Below are positions 45,158 through 53,240 of a stretch of 64,000 nucleotides of DNA, one piece after another. This DNA comes from Zhihengliuella halotolerans (GTDB lineage Bacteria; Actinomycetota; Actinomycetes; Actinomycetales; Micrococcaceae). The position numbers were made by a program, and so were the translations under genes. Each line of letters begins with the position of its first letter. The first letter of the stretch is position 1. The notes under the pieces were generated by a model that was not told the DNA's origin, searched no databases, and worked only from the letters and a program-made list of their open reading frames with translations. The stretch is taken from assembly GCF_004217565.1 (NCBI RefSeq), contig NZ_SHLA01000001.1, positions 1,612,001-1,676,000 on the forward strand, read 5' to 3'.

Positions 45158-45622
45158 GTGAACCTACGCCCCGTGGAGCCAGCGGATCTCGACTGGTTTT
45201 TTGAGCACCAGCAGGACTCCGAGGCCAACATCATGGCAGGTTTTACCGCCAAGAACCCTTCTGATCGCGGCGTCTTCGACCACCACTGGTCGTCGATGCT
45301 CGCGGACCCCGATGTCACCGTGCGCACCATCGAGCACGACGGCCGCGTCGTCGGCTCCGTGATGGCCTACCCGAACGACGGCTACCAGGAGATCAGCTTC
45401 TGGACCGACAAGGCGTACTGGAGCCGCGGCGTGACCACGAGCGCCGTGGACGCCTTCCTGGCGGAGTTCGCCGAGCGGCCGATCCGGGCCCGCGTCGTCA
45501 CCGACAACATCGGCTCGCAGAAGGTGCTCGAGCGCCGCGGCTTCCAGATCGTCGGCGAGGCCGAGGGCTTCGCCAACGCGCGCGCCGCCGTCGTCAAGGA
45601 ATACATCATGGAGCTCTCCTAG
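45158..45622 (+). CDS. GNAT family N-acetyltransferase (RimJ/RimL-like)
   Basis: A 154-aa GNAT protein that begins VNLRPVEPADLDWFFEHQQDSEAN at GTG 45158, with GAGG upstream. It shows the RimJ-type pattern: VGSVMAYPNDGYQEISFWTDKAYWSRGVTTSAVDAFLAEF (residues ~65-105, beta4 and the acetyl-CoA loop, with a WSRGVTTSA variant of the Q/RxxGxG/A motif), then ARVVTDNIGSQKVLERRGFQIVGEAEGF. The substrate is unknown; relatives acetylate protein N-termini, small amines or drugs. It stands between the TetR gene and the LacI gene on the same strand. Confidence 0.88.
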   Translation: MNLRPVEPADLDWFFEHQQDSEANIMAGFTAKNPSDRGVFDHHWSSMLADPDVTVRTIEHDGRVVGSVMAYPNDGYQEISFWTDKAYWSRGVTTSAVDAFLAEFAERPIRARVVTDNIGSQKVLERRGFQIVGEAEGFANARAAVVKEYIMELS

Positions 45623-45635
45623 AGCGAGCCCCGCC

Positions 45636-46673
45636 ATGTCGCAACGTCGCCCCACCGCCCAGGACGTGGCCAAACGCGCGGGCGCCTCCCGCAGCGCCGT
45701 CTCCATGGTCATGAACGGGAACGCCGACGGCAACGTCGCGCCCGATATGCAGGAGCGGATCCGCAGCGCCGCCGCGGAACTCGAGTACACGCCGAATCCG
45801 ATCGCCTCGGGCCTGCGCCGGCAGCGCTCGCAGATGATTGGCATCGTCACCGATGAGGCGGCCTCCAGCCCGTTCGCCGGGCGCATGCTCGCCGGCGCGT
45901 CGAAAGCCGCCTCCGAGCGTGGCTACCTGACCGTCATCGCCGACGCCGGCGCGCCCAACGCGGACCCGTCGTCGTTCATCGACGAGTTGCGTCGCCGCCG
46001 CGTCGATGGCCTGCTCCTGGCGACCCAGCGGCTGCGCACCGTCGACGTCCCGGACGGCCTGCGGCTCCAGCCTGGGATCCTGGCCAACTGCCGGGACCGT
46101 CTGGACTCGTTCCCCTCGATCATCCCCGACGAGATCCGCGGGGGTCGGGAGGCCGCCGAGCATCTGATCGGCCTCGGGCACCGGCGGATCGCCTGGGTCG
46201 GCGGGGACGACGACGTCGACGCCGCTCCCGCGCGCATCGCCGGCCTCCAGGCGGCACTCGCCTCGGCCGGGCTCCCCGGCGCCGAGCTGCACGCCGGAGA
46301 GTGGGACATCAGCGACGGCTACCGGGGGGCTGAGCGGATCTTCGAGCGCCCGACCGACCAGTGGCCGGACGCCATCTTCTGCGCGTGCGACCGCGTCGCG
46401 GTCGGGGTGCTGCTCTATGCGGGCGCCCACGGTATCTCGGTGCCGGGCGACGTCTCGGTCATGGGATACGACGACCAGCGCCACCTCGCCGACGCCACCG
46501 TTCCCGGCATCACGACCATGTCGCTGCCGCACGAGGCCATGGGACGTGAGGCGGCTCGGCGCGTCATCGACGAGCTCGAAGGCGCCCCCACCGACGAGGC
46601 CGCGACGACGTTGTTGCAATGCCCCCTCGTCGCGCGGGCCTCGACCGCGCCGCGGACCTCTCGCGCAGCCTGA
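45636..46673 (+). CDS. LacI family transcriptional regulator of the fructosidase operon
   Basis: A 345-aa repressor. The LacI HTH and hinge are at residues ~5-62 (TAQDVAKRAGASRSAVSMVMNG, then YTPNPIASGLRRQRS). The periplasmic-binding-protein-like effector domain follows with IGIVTDEAASSPFAGRMLAGA, LIGLGHRRIAWVGG and DAIFCACDRVAVGVLLYAGAHGISVPGDVSVMGYDD. It is convergent with the GH32 gene (22 bases between stops). The operator candidate at 51399-51410 in front of the fructan operon has the usual LacI-type CG-centred symmetry. The ligand is probably fructose, sucrose or a fructan breakdown product. Confidence 0.93.
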   Translation: MSQRRPTAQDVAKRAGASRSAVSMVMNGNADGNVAPDMQERIRSAAAELEYTPNPIASGLRRQRSQMIGIVTDEAASSPFAGRMLAGASKAASERGYLTVIADAGAPNADPSSFIDELRRRRVDGLLLATQRLRTVDVPDGLRLQPGILANCRDRLDSFPSIIPDEIRGGREAAEHLIGLGHRRIAWVGGDDDVDAAPARIAGLQAALASAGLPGAELHAGEWDISDGYRGAERIFERPTDQWPDAIFCACDRVAVGVLLYAGAHGISVPGDVSVMGYDDQRHLADATVPGITTMSLPHEAMGREAARRVIDELEGAPTDEAATTLLQCPLVARASTAPRTSRAA

Positions 46674-46695
46674 TGTGGCGCGCAGAGGCGACGGG

Positions 46696-48114
46696 CTACT
46701 CTGACCGGTAGTTGACGTCCATCGCGTCCAGCTCCCAGGCCTCGACGACAGTGCCCTCCCCGGCGCGCACGGCCCACCGCTGCTCCGCTGCCGGGTAGGC
46801 GCGCACCGTGTGCGCGACGGCGTCCCCGCAGAACGCCTCGACGACGCTGTGGTCGATGAAGACGCGCAACCCCGCCGCGGCGGACAGCCGGAGCACGGTT
46901 TCCACCCTGCCGCAATCCTCGCCCTCGATGGTCACGAGGACCACTTCGACGTCAGTCCCGCTGGGCTCCACGACCACTTCGGTCAGGTCGCCCAGTTCAT
47001 GCAGGACTCCCCCGCCGAGACGCGTGCAGGACGCGCGGAGCGCCTCCAACTCCGCGGCCGGTTCGACGACGAGCCTCTCGCCCTCGAGCCGGAGCCGGCG
47101 CGGCAGGGTCAGCACGCCGGCCCACCCCGCCTCGTCGGCGAGAACTTCGTCGCGGCCCTCCCAGGACCATCCCCACAGCAGCGGGCCGGCTCCAGCGCCG
47201 TGTTCCCCGCCCGCCAGCACTTGGGGCGCGTAGAAGTCGGGGCCGGTATCGGCGACTCCGCCGCTGGCGACCTCGAACCTGAAAGGCAGGGCACCGGAGT
47301 CGTCGACCAGTTCGCCGACGAGGTAGGAGACTCCCGAGAGCAGGTGCTTCCCGTCGACCCAGCGCCACTGCGAGAGCAGCATGACCCAGCGCCCGTCGAC
47401 CTGCACGAGCTGCGGGCACTCCCAGATCTCCGCCGGAGCGAGATCCACGGCGCGAACATTCTGCGCGTCCAGCAGCCGGCCGAGGAAGCGCCAGTCGTCG
47501 AGGTCCTCGGCGTCGTACAGGAGCACGGCCGGATCGCCGTCCGGCGAGCCGGCGCCCTGGAGGGCGTACCGGTGCCCGTGGTGGGTGAACAGGAAGGGGT
47601 CGCGGACGTCGGTGACACCCTCGCCCTCCGGCATGCCCGTCGCGGTGCGCACGGCGCCGCGATCGTCCAGCTTGCTCCACGTGTCGAGGTCGGCGTCCCC
47701 GCTGCGCGCGAGCACGACGCTCGAAGCGCCGCCCTCCTGCTGCACTCCGGTGTAGACGAGCGTCGGCACCCCGTCGTCGAGCGTCGCGACGCCGGACCAG
47801 CATCCGAACGCGTCCGGCCCGTCCCGGTCCGGGGCGATCGCGACCGGGTGCTCAGTCCACCGCACCAGGTCCGGCGAGCTCAGGTGGGCCCAGTTGATGC
47901 GGTGGTGGCGCGCCGAGTCCGGGTTGTACTGGCAGAAGACGTGGTAGCGACCCTCGTAGTGCAGGAGACCGTTCGGATCGTTGAGCCAGCCGCGCCGTGG
48001 GCGGGGGTGGATTCTCGGCCGTAGCCGGTCCGTACCGGCCTGCCCGCCGGATGAGTGAGCAGGCCTGGTGATCGTCTGTTCGCTCACGTGGTTTTCCCTG
48101 TTCTTGTCAGACAT
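46696..48114 (-). CDS. Glycoside hydrolase family 32 beta-fructosidase (sucrase/levanase type)
   Basis: A 472-aa GH32 enzyme that hydrolyses beta-fructosidic bonds in sucrose, raffinose-type sugars or fructans. All three catalytic motifs are intact: WLNDPNG at residues 43-49 with nucleophile Asp46, the RDP motif with Asp172, and the acid/base Glu232 in EIWECPQL. The N-terminal five-bladed propeller is followed by the beta-sandwich with VFIDHSVVEAFCGD. There is no signal peptide, so it acts inside the cell on imported sugar. The ATG 48112-48114 has GGAG upstream. It is the last gene of the binding-protein/permease operon. Confidence 0.94.
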   Translation of the reverse strand: MSDKNRENHVSEQTITRPAHSSGGQAGTDRLRPRIHPRPRRGWLNDPNGLLHYEGRYHVFCQYNPDSARHHRINWAHLSSPDLVRWTEHPVAIAPDRDGPDAFGCWSGVATLDDGVPTLVYTGVQQEGGASSVVLARSGDADLDTWSKLDDRGAVRTATGMPEGEGVTDVRDPFLFTHHGHRYALQGAGSPDGDPAVLLYDAEDLDDWRFLGRLLDAQNVRAVDLAPAEIWECPQLVQVDGRWVMLLSQWRWVDGKHLLSGVSYLVGELVDDSGALPFRFEVASGGVADTGPDFYAPQVLAGGEHGAGAGPLLWGWSWEGRDEVLADEAGWAGVLTLPRRLRLEGERLVVEPAAELEALRASCTRLGGGVLHELGDLTEVVVEPSGTDVEVVLVTIEGEDCGRVETVLRLSAAAGLRVFIDHSVVEAFCGDAVAHTVRAYPAAEQRWAVRAGEGTVVEAWELDAMDVNYRSE

Positions 48115-48124
48115 GATCTCCGGG

Positions 48125-49000
48125 CTACTTGCCGACGCCGGCGGTCAATCCAGCCCGCAGGCTGCGCTGGCCGAAGAAGAAGACAACGACGGCCGGGAGC
48201 ATCGAGAGGATCACGCCGGCGAGCACCACCGAGATGCTGCCGGTGCCCATGTTCCCCTGCAGGGACACGAGTCCGAGCGGCAGGGTGAAGTTCTCCTCGG
48301 AGATGGTGAGGATGAGCGGCCGGAAGAACTCGTTCCAGTGGTAGTTGAAGGCGAGGATGCCGACGATCGCCATACCGGGCGTCGCCAGCGGCAGGTACAC
48401 GGACCGGAAGATCCGCCACTGGCTGGCGCCGTCGATCTCTGCGGCCTCCGCGAGCTCCGCAGGGACCCCCATGAAGTACTGGCGCATCAGGAACGTGCCG
48501 AACGCAGTCGGGATCGCGGGGATGATGAGCGCGAGCAGCGTGTCCGCCAGACCCATACCGCGGATGATCATGAACACGGGCACGATCGTGACCTGCACGG
48601 GGATCATCATGGTGGCCAGGACGAGGCCGAAGAGGAGCTTGTTGCCCTTGAACTTCAACCGGGCGAACGCGTATCCCGCCATGGCGGCCGTGATCATCTG
48701 GCCGGCCGCGATGAATCCGGTCATGAGAGCCGAGTTCACGACCAGCCGGATCATGTCGATCTGCGCGAACACCTCCGAATACGAGGTGAAGTCCGGGTCC
48801 CAGGGGATGAACCGGGGTGGGAGGTTGAAGGATTCCGACGGCAGGCGCAGCGAGGTGGACAGCGTCCACATCACGGGTCCGAGGGTCAGGACCGCCGCCA
48901 CCAGGAGTACCGCGAGGCGCCCGATGTACGCGCCCGTGACGGGCCTGCGGACTTTGCGGCGCAACGGCTGCTTGGCTTTCGTGTCGAGTTGAGTAGTCAT
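48125..49000 (-). CDS. Carbohydrate ABC transporter permease (MalG type) of the fructosidase operon
   Basis: A 291-aa permease with six hydrophobic helices. The EAA loop ELAEAAEIDGASQWRIFRSVYLPLATPG is near residues 190-217. The family C-terminus RSLRAGLTAGVGK is present. It lies seven bases downstream of its partner permease and ten bases upstream of the GH32 gene. With the permease at 49008 it should form the channel for an oligosaccharide such as sucrose, raffinose-type or short fructo-oligosaccharide. The operon has no ATPase gene. Confidence 0.95.
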   Translation of the reverse strand: MTTQLDTKAKQPLRRKVRRPVTGAYIGRLAVLLVAAVLTLGPVMWTLSTSLRLPSESFNLPPRFIPWDPDFTSYSEVFAQIDMIRLVVNSALMTGFIAAGQMITAAMAGYAFARLKFKGNKLLFGLVLATMMIPVQVTIVPVFMIIRGMGLADTLLALIIPAIPTAFGTFLMRQYFMGVPAELAEAAEIDGASQWRIFRSVYLPLATPGMAIVGILAFNYHWNEFFRPLILTISEENFTLPLGLVSLQGNMGTGSISVVLAGVILSMLPAVVVFFFGQRSLRAGLTAGVGK

Positions 49001-49007
49001 GGGTGCC

Positions 49008-49967
49008 TCACTGGTAGAAGACGAATCGGCGGCTGAGCTGGAACTGCACGTAGGTGACGGCCATGATCAGCAGCATCAGGACCAGGCCGATCGCGGAGGC
49101 GCGACCGAACTCGAGTTGCTCGAACGCGGACTCGAAGACCACCATCACGGCGCTGCGCGTCGAGTCGCCCGGGCCGCCGCGGGTCAGTACATACGGCTGG
49201 TCGAAGACCTGCAGCGCGGTGATCACGGCCATGACGGAGGCCACCAGGGTCGTGGGACTCAGCAGCGGCATGGTGACGTTGATGAACTTCTTGAATCCCG
49301 AGGCGCCGTCCAGCTCCGCCGCCTCGTAGACCTCCTTGGGAATGTTCCCGAGGCCGCCGACGAACAGCAGGAAGGAGAAGCCGAAGTTCTGCCATACGTA
49401 AACGATGATGACGACGGCGGCCGCACCGGCCGGCGTCGTCAGCCATGGCACCGGGGCCAAGCCGACGAGGCCGATGAGCCAGTTCACAACGCCGAACTGC
49501 TCGTTGAACAGGTAGCCCATGAAGATCGAGACCGATGCTGCGGAGAGCACCAGCGGGAAGAAGAACGTGGACCGGAAGAAGACCCGGAGCCAGTCCGGCA
49601 GCCGCTCCTGGATCATGCTGGCCAGTACCAGGGCGATGCCCAGCTGCAGGGTCACCGCGATGACCACGAACACGATCGTGTTCAGGAAACTAACGCGCAC
49701 CGTCGGATCCAGTGCGATGTCGGCGAAGTTGGCGAGGCCGACGAACTCCGGCCGGGAGATGATGTCCCAGCGGAAGAAGGCCAGCACGAGCGAGCCGATG
49801 ATCGGCACGATCGTGAAGATGCCCATGCCGATCAGCGTCGGCGCGAGCAGCACCCCGGCGAACAGGTTCTTCTTCGGCTTGCTCCGTGATGCGGGAATTC
49901 GCCGGGTCCGCGCATCGGGGGCGCCGGTCGCCCGGGAACCGACCGGGTCGGTAGTAGTGTCGCTCAT
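49008..49967 (-). CDS. Carbohydrate ABC transporter permease (MalF type) of the fructosidase operon
   Basis: A 319-aa permease. A basic/polar N-terminus (about 35 residues) precedes six hydrophobic helices. The EAA loop EVYEAAELDGASGFKKFINVTMPLLSP is near residues 215-241. The ATG at 49965-49967 overlaps the stop of the binding-protein gene by four bases. The final residues QLSRRFVFYQ are typical of this family. Confidence 0.95.
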   Translation of the reverse strand: MSDTTTDPVGSRATGAPDARTRRIPASRSKPKKNLFAGVLLAPTLIGMGIFTIVPIIGSLVLAFFRWDIISRPEFVGLANFADIALDPTVRVSFLNTIVFVVIAVTLQLGIALVLASMIQERLPDWLRVFFRSTFFFPLVLSAASVSIFMGYLFNEQFGVVNWLIGLVGLAPVPWLTTPAGAAAVVIIVYVWQNFGFSFLLFVGGLGNIPKEVYEAAELDGASGFKKFINVTMPLLSPTTLVASVMAVITALQVFDQPYVLTRGGPGDSTRSAVMVVFESAFEQLEFGRASAIGLVLMLLIMAVTYVQFQLSRRFVFYQ

Positions 49968-51388
49968 CGACCGCTCCTAAGGACTAGATTGAGGTCGCGG
50001 TCCAGGCTCGCCAGGGCGGAGCGCGTTTGCCGCGAGGAGCCGCTCACCGCGTTGGTGACATTCTTGATCAATGCGTTCTCGACGGCGGCCTGCTCCGGTG
50101 GAGCGGGGATCGGCGCCGAGGTCGGGAACCGGTCGAGGGTCTCGTAGAAGACCTGCCAGTTCTTGGGGCCGGTCTGCGCGTAGAACGACTCGTTGACCAT
50201 CGACCGGCGGGTCGGCGTCGTCGTCGGCGACGGCATGGCCATCTCCATGGACTCGCGCCGGGCCGCGAACTTCACCCATTCCCAGGCCGCGTCCTTGTTC
50301 TCCGTGGTGCGCATGATGGCGTAGCCGGCCGTGCCGAACTGGTGGCGCTGGGTGCGGTTCTTCGGGAAGAACTGGACGTCGAAGCCGTCCTCCGCCATGC
50401 CGGCCTCGTGCAGGCCCTGGGCCCAGTAGCCACCGGCTGGCGTCGCACCGACGCGACCGCTCGAGAAGAGCCCGACGAGCGAGGTTCCGCCGCCGCCCTC
50501 GGGACGGACGCCCAGACCCTCGGCGACGAGCTCGCGCATGTAGTCGAAGGATTCGAAGACGCGCTCGTCGAGGGCGTTGGAGCCGTCCCAGATGAAGCCG
50601 CCGCCGCGCGTGGAGCGCGCCGGATCGTCCGGGTAGAACCCGTCCCACAGCCAGTCGCCGCCCGGCGCCTTGCGTTCGGTCAGGAACGACGTGTCGTTGT
50701 TGTAGAGCCACGGCACGATGCCGCCGAAGAGGCGATTGGTCCAGTAGAACGGTGTGAACCCGGGCCCCTGGGACTTCTTCATGGCCCGGAGCATCTCGGT
50801 GAAATCGTCTTGCGTCCAGTCGTCGGCAGGACGGTCCATGCCCGCTTCCTGCAGCGTCGACGTGTTCAGGTACATGTCGGCGGCGTTCCAGTCGATCGGC
50901 AGCTGGAAGAGGCTGCCCTGGTACATGTATGCCTCGACGAGGCTCGGGTGCACGTCGTCGAAGTACTCCCGCAGTTCCTCGGCGTCGCGGCGGATGAAGT
51001 GGTCCAACGGTTCGGCGAGCTTGTCGGCGAACAGCTGGGCTCCCTCGGTCGCGACGTAGACGATGTCCGGCGGGTTGCCTGCCGCGACCATGGTGAGGAT
51101 CTTCGCGAAGAAGTCTTTCCAGTCGGCGCCTTGGATCGCCTGGATGTGGATCTTGATCTCCGGGAATTCACGGTGGAACTCCTCTGCGAGCCCCCGGCGC
51201 CCCTCTGCGTCGGCGCTGTTGCCGAGGATCGCGATGGTCAGCCCGTCGGCGTGCCGGCCCGGGATGTCGGAGCCGGTCAGCCGCGGCCACGATCCGATCG
51301 TCACCCCCGCCAGCCCGAGGCCACCCAGCGTCAGCAGGCCGCGCCGGGTGAGATTTGTGGCGGTCAGTCCGCCGGTCTGTTGTTTCAT
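49964..51388 (-). CDS. Carbohydrate ABC transporter substrate-binding protein with a Tat-like signal
   Basis: A 474-aa SBP_bac_1 binding protein. The N-terminus has a twin-arginine signal, LTRRGLLTLGGLGLAG (residues ~13-28), and no lipobox cysteine, in contrast to the binding protein at 22753 with a Cys lipobox. The mature region shows DIVYVATEGAQLFADKLAEPLD, ADMYLNTSTLQEAGMD, and GFTPFYWTNRLFGGIVPW, as in oligosaccharide binders. It is the first gene of the LacI-linked operon, directly behind the operator at 51399. The ligand is probably a beta-fructoside, judged only from the GH32 enzyme in the operon. Confidence 0.92.
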   Translation of the reverse strand: MKQQTGGLTATNLTRRGLLTLGGLGLAGVTIGSWPRLTGSDIPGRHADGLTIAILGNSADAEGRRGLAEEFHREFPEIKIHIQAIQGADWKDFFAKILTMVAAGNPPDIVYVATEGAQLFADKLAEPLDHFIRRDAEELREYFDDVHPSLVEAYMYQGSLFQLPIDWNAADMYLNTSTLQEAGMDRPADDWTQDDFTEMLRAMKKSQGPGFTPFYWTNRLFGGIVPWLYNNDTSFLTERKAPGGDWLWDGFYPDDPARSTRGGGFIWDGSNALDERVFESFDYMRELVAEGLGVRPEGGGGTSLVGLFSSGRVGATPAGGYWAQGLHEAGMAEDGFDVQFFPKNRTQRHQFGTAGYAIMRTTENKDAAWEWVKFAARRESMEMAMPSPTTTPTRRSMVNESFYAQTGPKNWQVFYETLDRFPTSAPIPAPPEQAAVENALIKNVTNAVSGSSRQTRSALASLDRDLNLVLRSGR

Positions 51389-51398
51389 GGTCCCTTCC

Positions 51399-51410
51399 TA
51401 ACACGTGTCA
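51399..51410. promoter_or_regulatory. LacI-type operator of the fructosidase operon
   Basis: TAACACGTGTCA has a perfect 8-base core (ACACGTGT), with outer pairs matching as T/A and A/C. It is CG-centred like other LacI-family operators. It lies between the -10 box and the first ATG, so a bound repressor would block initiation or elongation. Confidence 0.65.
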
Positions 51411-51422
51411 GGTTCAGGCATA

Positions 51423-51452
51423 AAGGTACCGCCGCCGACGCAGGGGTGTCAA
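51423..51452 (-). promoter_or_regulatory. Promoter of the fructosidase/ABC operon
   Basis: On the minus strand a consensus TTGACA (51447-51452) and TACCTT (51423-51428) are 18 bases apart. The leader of about 30 bases holds the palindrome at 51399-51410 and a Shine-Dalgarno (GGAAGGGA) before the ATG. Confidence 0.7.
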
Positions 51453-51524
51453 GCATCACATGCCGCTGTGATGGCTCACCGCGGGTCACCTGGCCCGGCG
51501 AGGGCACTGGCCGGACACGCAGAA

Positions 51525-51565
51525 GCGGCTGCGGCCGACCACGTGGTGTGGTCGGCCGCAGCCGC
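51525..51565. terminator. 18-bp perfect stem after the oligopeptide ABC operon
   Basis: GCGGCTGCGGCCGACCAC (51525-51542) pairs perfectly with 51548-51565 around a 5-nt loop. It starts 28 bases after the stop codon of the ATPase gene and precedes the promoter of the next minus-strand operon. There is no long U-run, yet the stem is strong enough to act as a terminator or as an mRNA-end stabiliser. Confidence 0.7.
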
Positions 51566-51592
51566 GTCTCGTCCCTCGTCGAGGGAGTATTT

Positions 51593-53236
51593 CTAGACCA
51601 GCAGCTGGCCGCCGGGGATGGCGTCAAGCAGGTCCGCGGTGTACTGCGTCTTCGGGTTCGCGAAGATGTCGTCGGTCCGTCCGGATTCGACGAGTTGGCC
51701 GTTCTTCATGACCACCACTTCGTCGGCGATCTGGCGGACCACCGCGAGGTCGTGGGTGATGAACAAGTAGCTCAACCCGAGCTCGGATTGGAGCTTGTTC
51801 AGCAGCTCCAGCACCTGGGCCTGCACCAGCACGTCGAGCGCGGACACGGCCTCATCGCAGATGATGACCTCCGGCTCGAGCGCCAGAGCGCGCGCGATGG
51901 CGATGCGCTGACGCTGCCCACCCGAGAGCTCGTTCGGGAAGCGGTGCATCGTCGAGGCCGGCATCGAGACGTGCTCGAGCAGCTCCTTGACCCTGTTCTG
52001 CCGCGACTTGGCGTTGCCGATACCGTGGATCTTCAGCGGCTGCTCGATGGTGCGGAAAATGCTGTACATCGGATCCAGCGACCCGTACGGGTCCTGGAAG
52101 ATCGGCTGAACCCGGCGGCGGAACCGGAAGAGCTCCTTCTCGCTGAGCCTGCCCATGTCCTGGCCGTCGAAGCGAATGGACCCACTCGTTGGTTCGAGCA
52201 GGTTCAGCACCATCTTCGCCACGGTCGACTTGCCCGAGCCCGACTCGCCGACGACCGCCGTCGTCGTGCCGCGCTTGACGTTGAACGAAACGTCGTCGAC
52301 CGCCGTGAAGTCGGACTTCTTCAAACCCTTCTCACGGATCTTGAAGACCTTGGTCAGGTTCTTGATCTCCAGCACGTTGTCAGTGCTGGACGCCGACTTC
52401 TGTGCGGCCTCCGCGTTCGCCATCCGGTGAGAGGACAGTGACGGCGCCGAGTCGATCAGTCGCTTCGTGTACGGGTGCTGCGGGTTGCGCAGGAGCTCGA
52501 GCGCGGGGCCGGACTCGACGACCTGCCCCTTGTACATGACGACGACCTTCTCCGCGCGTTCGGCGGCGAGACCGAGGTCGTGGGTTATGAACAGGACCGC
52601 GGTCCCGAGCTCGGCCGTCATGTTGTCGAGATGGTCCAGGATCTGGCGCTGCACGGTCACGTCGAGGGCCGACGTCGGCTCGTCCGCGACGAGCAGGCGC
52701 GGACGGCAGGAGAGCCCGATCGAGATCAGCGCGCGCTGGCGCATGCCGCCCGAGAACTCATGCGGGTACTGCTTCGCGCGACGCTCCGCGTCCGGCAGGC
52801 CCGCGTTTTCGAGGGCTTCGGTCACCTTCTTGTTCATGTCCCCGCCGCCGAGCCCGTTGGCCTTCAGCGTCTCCTTGACCTGGAAGCCGATCTTCCAGAC
52901 CGGGTTCAGGTTGGACATCGGATCCTGCGGAACCATACCGATCTGGTTGCCACGGATGTGGCGGAACTCCTTGTCGCTGGCCCCGGCGTAGTCCTTGCCG
53001 TCGAACAGGATCTGCCCGCCAGTGACCTTGCCGTTCTTGGCCAACAGGCCCATCGCGGCGAGGGCGATCGTGGACTTGCCCGAGCCGGACTCGCCGACGA
53101 TCGCGACGGACTCCCCCGGCATGACCGAGAGGTTGGCGCCGCGGACGGCCGTCACGGGGCCGTTCGCCGTGTTGAACGTGATCTCCACATCCCGCATGTC
53201 GAGCAGCGGCTGCTCGTTGCTGTTCTGGTTTTCCAT
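51593..53236 (-). CDS. Oligopeptide-type ABC transporter, fused double ATP-binding protein
   Basis: A 547-aa protein that contains two complete ABC ATPases (DppD- and DppF-like) in one chain. First unit: Walker [10 protein letters not shown] near residue 50, signature FSGGMRQR near 165, Walker [13 protein letters not shown] near 184. Second unit: Walker [10 protein letters not shown] near residue 326, signature LSGGQRQR near 435, Walker [13 protein letters not shown] near 456. Both signature and Walker B motifs are intact, so both sites may hydrolyse ATP. It drives the importer whose permeases and binding protein are encoded upstream. It starts four bases after the stop of the permease gene at 53241. 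Confidence 0.95.
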   Translation of the reverse strand: MENQNSNEQPLLDMRDVEITFNTANGPVTAVRGANLSVMPGESVAIVGESGSGKSTIALAAMGLLAKNGKVTGGQILFDGKDYAGASDKEFRHIRGNQIGMVPQDPMSNLNPVWKIGFQVKETLKANGLGGGDMNKKVTEALENAGLPDAERRAKQYPHEFSGGMRQRALISIGLSCRPRLLVADEPTSALDVTVQRQILDHLDNMTAELGTAVLFITHDLGLAAERAEKVVVMYKGQVVESGPALELLRNPQHPYTKRLIDSAPSLSSHRMANAEAAQKSASSTDNVLEIKNLTKVFKIREKGLKKSDFTAVDDVSFNVKRGTTTAVVGESGSGKSTVAKMVLNLLEPTSGSIRFDGQDMGRLSEKELFRFRRRVQPIFQDPYGSLDPMYSIFRTIEQPLKIHGIGNAKSRQNRVKELLEHVSMPASTMHRFPNELSGGQRQRIAIARALALEPEVIICDEAVSALDVLVQAQVLELLNKLQSELGLSYLFITHDLAVVRQIADEVVVMKNGQLVESGRTDDIFANPKTQYTADLLDAIPGGQLLV

Positions 53237-53240
53237 GTGG

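Noticed and set aside
50027-52441. Long plus-strand open frame opposite the sugar-binding protein and the ATPase gene
   Set aside because: It crosses two operons on the other strand and the strong hairpin and promoter region between them; typical high-GC shadow.
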